DNA from: Nitrospira sp.
Lineage (GTDB): Bacteria > Nitrospirota > Nitrospiria > Nitrospirales > Nitrospiraceae
Assembly (NCBI GenBank): GCA_029881435.1
Contig: JAOUMR010000011.1
Span: 1 to 55,354 of the forward strand
DNA: 55,354 nt
Direction: 5' to 3'
Part shown: positions 36,250-46,091 of the stretch, piece by piece
Position numbering within the stretch: the stretch's first letter is position 1
Layout of the letters: each line of letters starts with the position of its first letter
Program-made: the position numbers and the translations under genes
The notes under the pieces: model-generated
What the model saw: only the letters and a program-made list of their open reading frames with translations
What the model was told of the DNA's origin: nothing
Database searches by the model: none

Positions 36250-37323
36250 GTGAAGGCCAAGATAGTGGTGTTAGCCGGCGACGGAGTCGGGCGTGAGATC
36301 GTTCCTGAAGCCGTCAAAGTCCTCAAGGTGATCGCTCAGAAATACGGACATACGTTCGAATTTGCAACGGCCGATATCGGCGGGCAGGCGATCGATAAGT
36401 TCGGCGTGCCGTTGCCGAACGATACCTTGGCACTTGCCAAACAAAGTGACGCGGTCTTATTGGGGGCGGTGGGAGGTCCTCGGTGGGAGAGTTTGGAATA
36501 CAGTCTCAGGCCGGAACGCGCCCTCTTAGGAATTCGGGAAGCCTTAGGGCTCTATGCCAATCTGAGGCCGGCTAAGGTGTATTCCAATCTGGTGGATGCC
36601 TCCACATTGAAACGCGAGGTCGTCGAAGGGATCGACATCCTCGTGATTCGCGAACTGACAGGTGGAATTTACTTCGGCAAGCCAAAAGGCATTGAAAAAC
36701 TGCCGAACGGGCAAGAACGAGGGGTCAATACGGAAGTCTATACGACGGAGGAAGTTCGACGCATTGCTCAAGTCGCATTCGAAGCCGCACGGAAGCGGCG
36801 CAAGAAGGTGACGTCCGTCGATAAGGCCAATGTGTTGGAGTCATCTGAGTTGTGGCGCAAGGTTGTCATCGATGTCCACGCATCCTATCCAGACGTTGAA
36901 CTGGGGCACATCTATGTCGATAACGCCGCGATGCAATTGGTGCGGAATCCAAGACAATTCGATGTACTGCTCTGCAACAACATGTTCGGAGACATTCTCA
37001 GCGATGAAGCCGCGATGCTCACCGGTTCGATCGGGATGTTGCCCTCAGCCAGTATCGGGGCTAAGGTTGGGCTGTTTGAACCGATTCACGGAAGTGCCCC
37101 GGATATTGCAGGCAGGAATATCGCCAACCCCATTGCGACCATCGCGTCGGCAGCTATGATGCTGTCGTACGCATTTCAACTTGAGAAAGAAGCGGAAACC
37201 ATCGAGCAAGCCATTGTGAAAACCCTTGATCTCGGTTATCGAACCAAGGACATTCAGAGCCCAGGAGCACAGATCGTCGGGACTGTTGAGATGGGCGATG
37301 CGATCGTCAAAAACCTCAGCTAG
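36250..37323 (+). CDS. leuB: 3-isopropylmalate dehydrogenase
   Basis: LeuB oxidises and decarboxylates 3-isopropylmalate with NAD in leucine synthesis. The 357-residue protein has [19 protein letters not shown] at the start, the loop [56 protein letters not shown] and the metal region [25 protein letters not shown]. The GTG at 36250 is used with AAAGGAG upstream. It follows the cupin gene by 47 bases. leuC and leuD are not in this window. Confidence 0.97.
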   Translation: MKAKIVVLAGDGVGREIVPEAVKVLKVIAQKYGHTFEFATADIGGQAIDKFGVPLPNDTLALAKQSDAVLLGAVGGPRWESLEYSLRPERALLGIREALGLYANLRPAKVYSNLVDASTLKREVVEGIDILVIRELTGGIYFGKPKGIEKLPNGQERGVNTEVYTTEEVRRIAQVAFEAARKRRKKVTSVDKANVLESSELWRKVVIDVHASYPDVELGHIYVDNAAMQLVRNPRQFDVLLCNNMFGDILSDEAAMLTGSIGMLPSASIGAKVGLFEPIHGSAPDIAGRNIANPIATIASAAMMLSYAFQLEKEAETIEQAIVKTLDLGYRTKDIQSPGAQIVGTVEMGDAIVKNLS

Positions 37324-37339
37324 CCATCGATCTCCAGGT

Positions 37340-38548
37340 ATGGCTCCCATTCTTTCCGCATGGACAATCAGGACATTGGCGGGTAAGGGCACATCCGGCT
37401 TTTCAGGAGATGGCGGACCTTCGGTGCTGGCATGCCTGAATGAACCGAAAGGTGTCGCTCTCGATGGCCATGGCAATGTGTACGTGGCGGACTCGGAAAA
37501 TCACGTCGTTCGAAAAATTGATCGAGCGACCGGGGTCATTTCGACGGTCGCCGGTATGCCGGTCCATGAAGATGTGGATGTGGCCGCGCCGCAAGATATC
37601 GCACCAGAGGTTACTGAGGAGGATCCTCTCGCCGATGATGGTCTTGCGGAGGCCCGCCGGTCATCGTACACCCAACACACGGATTTAAGTGGAACGGTCC
37701 GGTATTGGGCGAATGGGACATCGTCCACAAAGCGATACGGAGGAGATGGGGGACCAGCGCTGAGTGCACGTCTCAGCTTCCCGAATGCGGTGGCTGTGGG
37801 CCGAGAAGGAAATATCTATATCGCCGATACGATGAATCATCGAATCCGGATGGTCGAGGCGGCGACCGGGGTTATTTCAACACTGGCGGGGACCGGTCAA
37901 GCCCGGTTCTCCGGTGACGGGGGGCCTGCCCATCAGGCGACTCTCAATGAACCAGCCGCTCTGATCATCGATGAAAACAACCGACTCTATATTGCCGACC
38001 AATCCAACCATCGTATACGGGTGGTTGACCTGAACACCGGTTTGATTCAGACCGTCGCTGGAACTGGAGCCGCGACATACGACGGAGATGGGAAGCCTGC
38101 GGTTGACGCCGCCCTCGCTGGGCCTGGTGGCCTGACTCTGGTAGATGACCGATTGTTTATTGCCGATACCTTCAACGGTCGAATCCGATGCGTCCAACTC
38201 TCGTCAGGGCTGATCTCCACAGTGGCGGGTGATGGTACAGCCTATCGGTATGAGTCGCCGTCCGACCCTCCCTCTCCAAGTCTTTCACGCCCGACGGGCA
38301 TCGCGATCGATCAAAACGGGGATCTTGTCCTGACCGATTCAGACAACCATCTCATTCGGCAATGGGATTGGGGATCTGGAGTGGCATTCCGCTTGGCAGG
38401 GATCGGTGCTCCCTCGTATTCCGGTGATGACGGCGCTGCAAACGAAGCCGGTCTATGCTATCCATTCGGCATTGCAGCTGATCGCGATGGATCGCTGTTG
38501 GTCGCCGACACCTTTAACCATCGTATTCGCATGTTGGCCTTGGAGTAG
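37340..38548 (+). CDS. NHL-repeat beta-propeller protein
   Basis: The 402-residue protein consists of six NHL blades of the type GxxGFSGDGGPAxxAxLxxP followed by GVAVDxxGNVYIADSxNHRIRxV and a TGxISTVAGTG turn; blades begin near residues 8, 125, 182, 239, 290 and 350. No signal peptide or membrane segment is seen, so it should be cytosolic unless its start is upstream. A linker of about 60 residues with an acidic insert separates blades one and two. NHL propellers bind proteins or ligands. It lies 16 bases after leuB and eight before asd. Its link to amino acid synthesis is unknown. Confidence 0.88.
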   Translation: MAPILSAWTIRTLAGKGTSGFSGDGGPSVLACLNEPKGVALDGHGNVYVADSENHVVRKIDRATGVISTVAGMPVHEDVDVAAPQDIAPEVTEEDPLADDGLAEARRSSYTQHTDLSGTVRYWANGTSSTKRYGGDGGPALSARLSFPNAVAVGREGNIYIADTMNHRIRMVEAATGVISTLAGTGQARFSGDGGPAHQATLNEPAALIIDENNRLYIADQSNHRIRVVDLNTGLIQTVAGTGAATYDGDGKPAVDAALAGPGGLTLVDDRLFIADTFNGRIRCVQLSSGLISTVAGDGTAYRYESPSDPPSPSLSRPTGIAIDQNGDLVLTDSDNHLIRQWDWGSGVAFRLAGIGAPSYSGDDGAANEAGLCYPFGIAADRDGSLLVADTFNHRIRMLALE

Positions 38549-38555
38549 GCGTTTC

Positions 38556-39578
38556 ATGATCAAGAAGAAATCTGGATACACAGTAGCGATCCTTGGTGCG
38601 ACCGGTGCAGTTGGTAGGGAAACGCTCGAAATCTTAGAAGAGCGCAAGTTTCCGATGATAGACCTGAGGGTCTTCGCGTCCACCCGATCGGCCGGAGAGG
38701 TGATGGCCTGTCTAGGTAGAGAGTACACGGTTGAGGAGTTGACCGACTCTTCATCTTTTGACGGCGTAGACATTGCGTTTATCTCCGCGACCGATGCCAT
38801 TAGCAGAGAATATGGCCATCGTTTGGGAGCAGCCGGTATTGCCGTGATCGACGACAGTGCCGTGTTTCGTATGGATGATGGGGTCCCTTTGGTGGTCCCT
38901 GAGGTGAACGCCTCTGCGTTGCATGACATGCCTCGGGGCATTGTGTCCATCCCGAACTGCACGACCACTCCGTTGGTCATGGCGCTCAAGCCGCTTTACG
39001 ATGCCGCAGGGGTGAAGCGCGTGGTGGTCACGACCTTTCAGTCGGTATCGGGCACCGGCGCGGCGGCGATGGATGAGCTCATGGATCAAACGAAGGATTT
39101 GCTGGCGTTCCGCGACGTGACGGCCAAAGTCTATCCCTACCAGATCGCATTCAATCTGTTGCCGCACATCGGTTCGTTCGGCGAGGGGGGCGACTGTTCG
39201 GAAGAAGTGAAAATCGCGAAAGAAACCAGGAAGATTCTCGGCGCCGCGAACCTTCGGGTCACAGCGACAACGGTGCGAGTCCCCGTGCTGCGTTGCCACT
39301 CTGAAGCAATCAATGTCGAATTGGAGCGACCCCTGACGGCGAATGACGCGCGTGCCGCGCTAGCCGCCATGCCGGGGGTGATTGTGTACGACGATCCAGT
39401 GAAAAAGCTCTATCCCATGCCGCTCGATGCAACCGGAAAGGATGAGGTCTACATCGGTCGGGTCCGCGAAGACGAGTCCATCACAAACGGGCTCAATCTT
39501 TGGGTCGTCTCCGATAATCTTCGGAAAGGTGCGGCGCTGAATGCCATTCAGATTGCGGAATGCCTGGTGAACGGCTAG
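38556..39578 (+). CDS. asd: Aspartate-semialdehyde dehydrogenase
   Basis: Asd reduces aspartyl phosphate to the semialdehyde used for Lys, Met, Thr and diaminopimelate, the last feeding cell wall synthesis. The 340-residue protein has VAILGATGAVGRETLEILEE, SIPNCTTTPL with the active Cys at 135, VTTFQSVSGTGAAAMDEL, and VRVPVLRCHSEAINVEL. I chose the ATG at 38556 near GGAG; an upstream frame to 38406 overlaps the NHL gene. It begins eight bases after that gene, so they are likely cotranscribed. Confidence 0.96.
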   Translation: MIKKKSGYTVAILGATGAVGRETLEILEERKFPMIDLRVFASTRSAGEVMACLGREYTVEELTDSSSFDGVDIAFISATDAISREYGHRLGAAGIAVIDDSAVFRMDDGVPLVVPEVNASALHDMPRGIVSIPNCTTTPLVMALKPLYDAAGVKRVVVTTFQSVSGTGAAAMDELMDQTKDLLAFRDVTAKVYPYQIAFNLLPHIGSFGEGGDCSEEVKIAKETRKILGAANLRVTATTVRVPVLRCHSEAINVELERPLTANDARAALAAMPGVIVYDDPVKKLYPMPLDATGKDEVYIGRVREDESITNGLNLWVVSDNLRKGAALNAIQIAECLVNG

Positions 39579-39637
39579 CAGATAGCGCACCGATCTCCCG
39601 ATGTGCTGAGATGCTCTGCCAGTTGGGATGAAAGTTG

Positions 39638-39892
39638 ATGCCGGAATGGGCCACCTTTGGCAAGATCCTAATTGGAATCGGGTTTGGAATCGTTGCGCTC
39701 GGCCTTCTGTTCATCCTTGTCGACCGGATTCCAGGTCTCGGAAACGTGTTCGGGTGGTTCGGGAAGCTTCCCGGTGATATTTCCATCAAACGAGAGAATT
39801 TTAGCGTCTACTTTCCCATCGGGACAAGTATTGCCCTCAGCATTCTTCTAAGTCTGCTATTCTATTTCATAGGATGGCTCTTTCGCAGATAA
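39638..39892 (+). CDS. DUF2905 family membrane protein
   Basis: The 84-residue protein has two hydrophobic helices (about residues 7-27 and 58-80) with the conserved linker DRIPGLGNVFGWFGKLPGD between them and IKRENFSVYFPI before the second. This is the DUF2905 pattern. Function is unknown; the size and topology suggest an inner-membrane accessory protein. It starts at the ATG at 39638 and its end overlaps the SpoIID-like gene by 19 bases. Confidence 0.9.
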   Translation: MPEWATFGKILIGIGFGIVALGLLFILVDRIPGLGNVFGWFGKLPGDISIKRENFSVYFPIGTSIALSILLSLLFYFIGWLFRR

Positions 39893-41109
39893 TCGCAACC
39901 CGACGTTGGGCCTTCGTCCTTGGATTAGGGGTTTGGGTTGGCTCTATCGCCATGCCAGAGGCCGAAGCAGCGCCATCGATTCGCGTTCTGTTGGCTCCGG
40001 ATGTCCAACAATTGGAAGTCTTGAGTGATCAGCCCATTTGGGTGACGGATCGGCACAATGAAGCGTGGTCGTATCGGTCGGCTCTGCAGATCAAGGTTCG
40101 CGGCCGAGCCTTGATTGTTAACGGGAAACCTGTGGTGACTGATCAACTGACCTTGAGGGCGGGAAATCACGACCTGAAACTCTGGATCACCAAAAACAGT
40201 ACTCGGGCCGTGCGCCATGCGGGTGATGAAAAAGGCGCACTGCAAGTCAGTGGGGCGATCAAACTTATCCGGAGAGGTAAAGGGCTGCACGTCGTCAATT
40301 ACGTTGACCTGGAGGAGTATGTGAAGGGTGTGGTGCCTGCTGAGGTTAACTCAACCTGGCATCTCGAAATGCTCAAAGTGCAGGCAGTCGCTGCAAGAAC
40401 GTATGCGCTGTATCAGCAAATGTTGAGTGCCACTCGCGACTATGACGTGGCGGCCGGGACCCAAGATCAGGTCTATCGCGGCAGGCAGGGCCTCGATGCG
40501 CGCGTCGCACAAGCAGTGGAGTCTACCCGCGGACTGGTTGTGACGCACAAGGGGGCTCCCATCTACGCTGCATTCTCCTCAACTGCTGCCGGCGTCACAG
40601 AAGACGCGATGAATGTATGGTCCATGGATCTGCCCTATTTGAAAGGCGTCGAATGCCCGTTCGACCTGGAGTCTCCATTTTATCAATGGAAAACATCTAT
40701 TAAGCTCGACGTGCTGGAGAAGAACTTAGGGAAACATGGATTTGCGGTTGGAACAATCCAGTCTATCTCCCCGGTTGCCTATAGTCGTGCCGGGCGAGTG
40801 GCGACGCTGCGGATTGTGCATTCCGAGGGGGAGCGTATCGTTCGTGGAGAGGATCTACGCAGAGCGGTCGGGTATACAATTGTGCCGAGCACTCAGTTTA
40901 CGATCGAGTCCATTGGGGAGGAACTCATTCTTTCCGGCTACGGAGCGGGCCATGCGGTCGGACTCTGCCAGTGGGGCGCAAAAGAGCTGGCAGAGCTGGG
41001 CTACTCATTTGCGAGCATTCTTCGCTACTACTATCCCGGGACAGAACTTCAGGACGCGTCTTTGACTCAGGCCCCTCCGATGCCCCACGCCCTTCTTCCA
41101 CCCCCGTAA
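39874..41109 (+). CDS. SpoIID/LytB-domain exported protein
   Basis: The 411-residue protein has an N-terminal signal (RRWAFVLGLGVWVGSIAM, cleavage near AEA/A at 33). The SpoIID domain is visible from about residue 135: VVNYVDLEEYVKGVVPAEVNSTWHLE, LKVQAVAARTYAL, and the end LSGYGAGHAVGLCQWGA with a conserved His and Gln. SpoIID is a peptidoglycan lytic transglycosylase of the spore-forming septum, but homologues occur in non-sporulating bacteria. It overlaps queA (TAATG). A Pro-rich tail ends the protein. Confidence 0.92.
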   Translation: MALSQIIATRRWAFVLGLGVWVGSIAMPEAEAAPSIRVLLAPDVQQLEVLSDQPIWVTDRHNEAWSYRSALQIKVRGRALIVNGKPVVTDQLTLRAGNHDLKLWITKNSTRAVRHAGDEKGALQVSGAIKLIRRGKGLHVVNYVDLEEYVKGVVPAEVNSTWHLEMLKVQAVAARTYALYQQMLSATRDYDVAAGTQDQVYRGRQGLDARVAQAVESTRGLVVTHKGAPIYAAFSSTAAGVTEDAMNVWSMDLPYLKGVECPFDLESPFYQWKTSIKLDVLEKNLGKHGFAVGTIQSISPVAYSRAGRVATLRIVHSEGERIVRGEDLRRAVGYTIVPSTQFTIESIGEELILSGYGAGHAVGLCQWGAKELAELGYSFASILRYYYPGTELQDASLTQAPPMPHALLPPP

Positions 41110-42128
41110 TGCAACTGTCCGACTTCGACTTCCCATTTGACCCCTCGCTTATCGCGGCGGAGCCGATCATTCCGCGCGACCGCGCGAGGCTACTGACCCT
41201 CAACCGAAATACGCAGCAGCTCACCCATCGCCATGTCGCTGACCTTCCAAATCTATTAAGGCCAGGCGATCTCCTCGTCGTAAACGACACAAGGGTCTTG
41301 GCAGCACGGGTGCCGGGAATCAAGAGACCGACTGGAAAGCCAGTTGAAGTGTTGTTCGTGAGGGATCTGGGCGAAGAGCGGTGGGAAATTATGGTGAAGG
41401 GCACTTTCCGAGTCGGGCAAGTCATCGGATTCGATCAACACTCCCGTGCCAGGATCGTCAAGCGAGATGCGACGGGAACTGAGGTGATCGTGGAGAGCCC
41501 AGAGCCAATCACACGACTCTTTGAAACCCATGGGATGATGCCGCTCCCACCGTACATCAAGCGCGCGCCGACGGAAAAAGATCACCACTGGTATCAAACG
41601 GTCTTTGCGAAACAGGGGGGTGCGATCGCCGCACCGACGGCTGGCCTTCACTTCACCGAAGAACTATTTGGACGGTTGAACGCATCGCGTATCACCGTTG
41701 CTACCATAACACTCCATGTCGGTCCAGGGACGTTTAAACCGGTCACGACAGAACGGATCGAGGATCACCAGATGGGTGCAGAACGATTCACAATCAGCGA
41801 AGAGGCTGCAAAAGCCATCCAGGAAACCAAACGGGCTGGTGGCCGAGTAGTGGCCGTCGGCACGACGGTCGTGCGCACGCTGGAAACTGTGGCGCTAGAA
41901 AAAGGGGAGATTGTTCCGATGTCCGGCGAAAGTCGGCTCTTCATGACGCCGGGATTTCAGTTCAAGGTCGTCGATGCCCTCATGACGAACTTCCACCTGC
42001 CACGAACCACCCTGTTGATGCTGGTCTCAGCTTTCGCCGGGATCGAGCCGATCCGCAGGGCCTACGAAGAAGCGGTCAAAGAACGATATCGCTTCTACAG
42101 CTATGGCGACGCGATGTTGATCCTCTAG
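41109..42128 (+). CDS. queA: S-adenosylmethionine:tRNA ribosyltransferase-isomerase
   Basis: QueA adds the ribosyl part of SAM to 7-aminomethyl-7-deazaguanine in tRNA, in queuosine synthesis. The 339-residue protein has the start MQLSDFDFPFDPSLIAAEP, PRDRARLLTLNR, LPPYIKRA, the conserved GAIAAPTAGLHFTEEL, and TNFHLPRTTLLMLVSAFAG. The start overlaps the stop of the SpoIID-like gene. Other queuosine genes are not in the window. It is the last gene of this plus-strand run. Confidence 0.96.
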   Translation: MQLSDFDFPFDPSLIAAEPIIPRDRARLLTLNRNTQQLTHRHVADLPNLLRPGDLLVVNDTRVLAARVPGIKRPTGKPVEVLFVRDLGEERWEIMVKGTFRVGQVIGFDQHSRARIVKRDATGTEVIVESPEPITRLFETHGMMPLPPYIKRAPTEKDHHWYQTVFAKQGGAIAAPTAGLHFTEELFGRLNASRITVATITLHVGPGTFKPVTTERIEDHQMGAERFTISEEAAKAIQETKRAGGRVVAVGTTVVRTLETVALEKGEIVPMSGESRLFMTPGFQFKVVDALMTNFHLPRTTLLMLVSAFAGIEPIRRAYEEAVKERYRFYSYGDAMLIL

Positions 42129-42171
42129 CCGCCAGCTAGTCCATTCTGACTCAAGAAAAGCAGTGAGAATT

Positions 42172-42870
42172 TTACAGCAGTTCCCTGCGGATGGTGATGG
42201 GTAACTTGGCTTTCATGGACTGTTGGAATGAGACTAAGGCCCGTTGCTGTTTCTGCAACAGCATGTCATCCATCACTCGTTGTTTGGCTTCGACTGCCTT
42301 GGTGGGATCGGAATCTTGCGGCCTCGTCATGAGGGATTGTCCTTCGGCGATCTCCGCAGGGGTCAGCGCGACAGAATCCCGCACGATCATTCGAGCTTTA
42401 TTCGCCAGGACTTCTTGGTGTTGAATCGCTTCAAACGAAGCCGGTGTCAAATGGTTGGCAGCCAGGATGCGCTGGTATAACTCTGGATCGAAAGCCCCAT
42501 TCTTCTGGAAGACCGGAGTTTGCATGATAGCTTCGCGCAAATCCGCTTGGGAAACCCTCACGCCCATCTCTTCGGCAGCGATGATCCAGACGCGACTCTC
42601 GACGAGTTGCCCGACCACGAACTCCTTGAACTCCTCCTCTTTGAAGTCACTGGTGACATTTTCCTTGTAGATGCGACGCATATTCTCATAGGTTCGTTTG
42701 AATTCATCGAGGGAAACGGTTTGCTCTCCAACCTTGGCGACAAGTCCACCGGCGTCTTCTCCGAATCCCCACCAACCCATCGTAATGACGAAGGCCGCGG
42801 CCAAAGTAATCATGATGGATTTGAGCAACCAGGGATAGTTGTGCGCCGCATCCCGTATTGTCTTGATCAT
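42172..42870 (-). CDS. SurA-N/PpiD-like membrane-anchored chaperone without PPIase domain
   Basis: The 232-residue protein has a single transmembrane anchor (about residues 15-35) and then a SurA_N-like helical domain (KVGEQTVSLDEFKRTYENM, GQLVESRVWIIAAEEMGVRVSQADLREAI). This matches the N-terminal half of PpiD and SurA, which guide unfolded outer-membrane proteins in the periplasm, but the parvulin prolyl-isomerase domain is absent. It starts at the ATG at 42870, with GAGGAAGGGG upstream, and is convergent with queA. The ends fit a complete small protein, so this is more a short family member than a truncated one. Confidence 0.8.
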   Translation of the reverse strand: MIKTIRDAAHNYPWLLKSIMITLAAAFVITMGWWGFGEDAGGLVAKVGEQTVSLDEFKRTYENMRRIYKENVTSDFKEEEFKEFVVGQLVESRVWIIAAEEMGVRVSQADLREAIMQTPVFQKNGAFDPELYQRILAANHLTPASFEAIQHQEVLANKARMIVRDSVALTPAEIAEGQSLMTRPQDSDPTKAVEAKQRVMDDMLLQKQQRALVSFQQSMKAKLPITIRRELL

Positions 42871-43068
42871 CTCGGCCCCTTCCTCGAAAGAGTGGTAGTT
42901 TACTGATGCAAAGGGTAGAAGGCAAGTGCGGTGCATCCCTCATTGCTTGGGAAAGCCTGAAAAACACGTTCCTGGTGCTCGGATACCCACCGTCCAGGCT
43001 TTGAGAAGGTGGTGAACCGGCCCGGTGTAGACCTGAAAAGAAACCTATAAAAAAGATTCGGTCTTTGT

Positions 43069-43097
43069 TTGTGCAAGATGATTCGTTTTGTTATAAT
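43069..43097 (+). promoter_or_regulatory. Putative promoter of the RDD-protein gene
   Basis: TTGTGC (43069-43074) and a perfect TATAAT (43092-43097) are spaced 17 bases apart. The predicted start is near 43104, 19 bases before the TTG start codon, so any start codon upstream of this is ruled out. Confidence 0.65.
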
Positions 43098-43122
43098 TTG
43101 CGACAAATTAGAAGGAGATTCC

Positions 43123-43581
43123 TTGATAGGGGAGGGGCTAACCTCGACGTTGCCGGCATCACAGGTCTATCCGAAGGCCCATGTCCTGAATCGATTCATC
43201 GCGAAGTTGATCGATCTGTTTATCGTGGTCGCCGCAGGCGAAATTGCTCCTCAGGTCGGCTTTCTATCCGGTCTGGCCTACATCTTGATTGCCGATGGGT
43301 TTGCGGGTGGGAAAAGTATCGGCAAGCGGTTGGTGGGCTTGCAAACCATGCGATTGGATGGTCGAGGCACGGTCGGCTTCCGCGAATCCATCATTCGGAA
43401 TCTACCGCTGGGTGGAGCACAGATCGCATATGCCATCCCCTACATCGGATGGCTCGTGTCTCTGGCCATTTTCGCGTTCGAGAGTTTTTTGATCATTGGG
43501 AATGAGCAGGGTCGTCGGTTGGGCGACGAAGTGGCCAGGACCCAAGTATTGGATGCCGGGCAGCTCGCCGTTCCAGACTGA
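43123..43581 (+). CDS. RDD-family membrane protein
   Basis: The 152-residue protein has the RDD signature at residue 25-35 (LNRFIAKLIDLFIVVAAG), then GGKSIGKRLVGLQTMR and RESIIRNLPLGG, with about three transmembrane helices. I use the TTG at 43123: AAGGAG lies five bases upstream, and the ATG at 43078 is upstream of the -10 box and not transcribed. RDD proteins are small membrane proteins of unclear role, some linked to transport. It starts a plus-strand run leading into mreB (67 bases gap). Confidence 0.82.
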   Translation: MIGEGLTSTLPASQVYPKAHVLNRFIAKLIDLFIVVAAGEIAPQVGFLSGLAYILIADGFAGGKSIGKRLVGLQTMRLDGRGTVGFRESIIRNLPLGGAQIAYAIPYIGWLVSLAIFAFESFLIIGNEQGRRLGDEVARTQVLDAGQLAVPD

Positions 43582-43585
43582 GTAA

Positions 43586-44698
<1,113 letters not shown>

Positions 44699-44700
44699 AG

Positions 44701-45585
44701 ATGCCATCCCTCATGCGGATGGTCAATTTCCGCCTCTCCTACAGCGCCCGGCGTGTAGCCCTTGCGCTTGCTGTCATTCTTGTCCTCGGTTTCCTCCTGT
44801 TGCCGGGCCAACTCCAAACGGTATTCCAAACGGTAGGAAGTCCATTTGGGTGGATCGTCAGCTGGCCTCTCCAAGCCGTCGCCGGCATCCATGATCGGAT
44901 TGCCGACGTGTGGAGCCAGTACATGGCGCTCCAGGGGGTTGAAGAAGACAACAGGCAGTTGAGAAGGGAGATGGACCTTCTCCAGGAACAAAACGCACAG
45001 CTACGAGAGTCGGCGGCGGCGACGGAACGACTCGCGGCCTTATTGGAATTCAAGAAACAAGCGCTGTCGACTCTCGTCGCCGCTCAAGTGATCGGCCGCG
45101 ACACCGGCAATTGGTACAAGACGATCATCCTGAACAAGGGGACCTCAGATGGGCTGCAGTCGGACCAAGGCGTGATCACTCCAGCCGGAGTCGTTGGTCG
45201 GATTGTGAAGACGACGTCTTCCACCGCTGTGGTGCTGCTCCTGACGGACCCCAACAATGCGATCGCCGGTTTGATCCAGCGGACAAGAGACGAGGGCATT
45301 GTTGAAGGGACCACGCACGGCGTGGCTAGGCTCAAGTACATTCCGTTGTTGTCCACTGCGAGACCCGGTGATCGGGTCGTCACGTCCGGGTTGGTTGGAG
45401 GGTTTCCTCGTGGTCTGGCGATCGGCACCATCTCGAGAATCGATAAAGAGGACGAAGCGCTGTTCCAATCTGCAGAACTTTCTCCTGAGGTTGATCCGAA
45501 CCGCGTGGAGGAGGTACTGGTCATCCTCCCATCCTTATTTCCCACAGAGGGAGAGCGTCTTGGAGCGCCGAAGCCAAAATCGTGA
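44701..45585 (+). CDS. mreC: Rod shape-determining protein MreC
   Basis: MreC connects MreB to the wall synthesis enzymes. The 294-residue protein has one transmembrane helix (about 18-40), a coiled coil (residues about 75-115, EEDNRQLRREMDLLQEQNAQL), and the beta-barrel MreC domain with NKGTSDGLQSDQGVITPAGVVG and GDRVVTSGLVGGFPRGL. The order fits a bitopic protein with its body in the periplasm. It overlaps mreD by four bases. Confidence 0.95.
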   Translation: MPSLMRMVNFRLSYSARRVALALAVILVLGFLLLPGQLQTVFQTVGSPFGWIVSWPLQAVAGIHDRIADVWSQYMALQGVEEDNRQLRREMDLLQEQNAQLRESAAATERLAALLEFKKQALSTLVAAQVIGRDTGNWYKTIILNKGTSDGLQSDQGVITPAGVVGRIVKTTSSTAVVLLLTDPNNAIAGLIQRTRDEGIVEGTTHGVARLKYIPLLSTARPGDRVVTSGLVGGFPRGLAIGTISRIDKEDEALFQSAELSPEVDPNRVEEVLVILPSLFPTEGERLGAPKPKS

Positions 45586-46082
45586 AAACGCTGCTCTACA
45601 TGGCTCTCATCGCCGCAATTGTTTCAATTCAGTCCGTGCTACTGCCCCACGTCAGCTTGTGGGGGGTGAAGCCGGATCTCGGCTTTGTGGCGGTATGCCT
45701 CATCGGACTCTTTGGAGGGGAGCTCGAGGGATTATTGGTCGGTCTGGCTGTGGGCTGGGCGATGAGTCTATTTTCCGCTCAAGATGTCCTTTCGGCAGCT
45801 ACTATCAAGGGGGCCGTAGGGTTTATCGCGGGCCTCGCCGGTCGGCAGGTTGCCTATCTGAGCCCCGCTGTGCTGGTGGTAGGGCTACTCGCCATCTCTT
45901 GTCTGGTTGGGCTTATCACGCCCTTCGCGTTACAGCTCAATGCGCAACAAAATTGGTGGTGGGCTCTTTGGACCATCGTGCTGCCTCAAGCCGCTCTTGA
46001 TGCGATCATCGGCGGAGCCGTCTACTGGCTGATCAGCAGTCATTTTCGTCTTGAGCAGTGGGTCTCTGAATATCGGATCTAG
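45582..46082 (+). CDS. mreD: Rod shape-determining protein MreD
   Basis: The 166-residue protein has about five hydrophobic helices and little else (SVLLPHVSLWGVKPDLGFVA near the start is the family motif). MreD is part of the rod elongation complex. It begins with GTG overlapping mreC (GTGA) and ends ten bases before mrdA. Gene order mreB-C-D-mrdA-rodA is standard. Confidence 0.9.
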   Translation: MKTLLYMALIAAIVSIQSVLLPHVSLWGVKPDLGFVAVCLIGLFGGELEGLLVGLAVGWAMSLFSAQDVLSAATIKGAVGFIAGLAGRQVAYLSPAVLVVGLLAISCLVGLITPFALQLNAQQNWWWALWTIVLPQAALDAIIGGAVYWLISSHFRLEQWVSEYRI

Positions 46083-46091
46083 GAATTCCGC

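Noticed and set aside
42871-43068. Possible small RNA in the divergent gap before the RDD gene
   Set aside because: I compared it by eye with the signal recognition particle RNA core and found no match, and no clear fold was seen.
43065-43070. TTGTTT as the -35 box of the RDD gene
   Set aside because: It is 21 bases from the TATAAT, too far; TTGTGC at 43069 gives 17.
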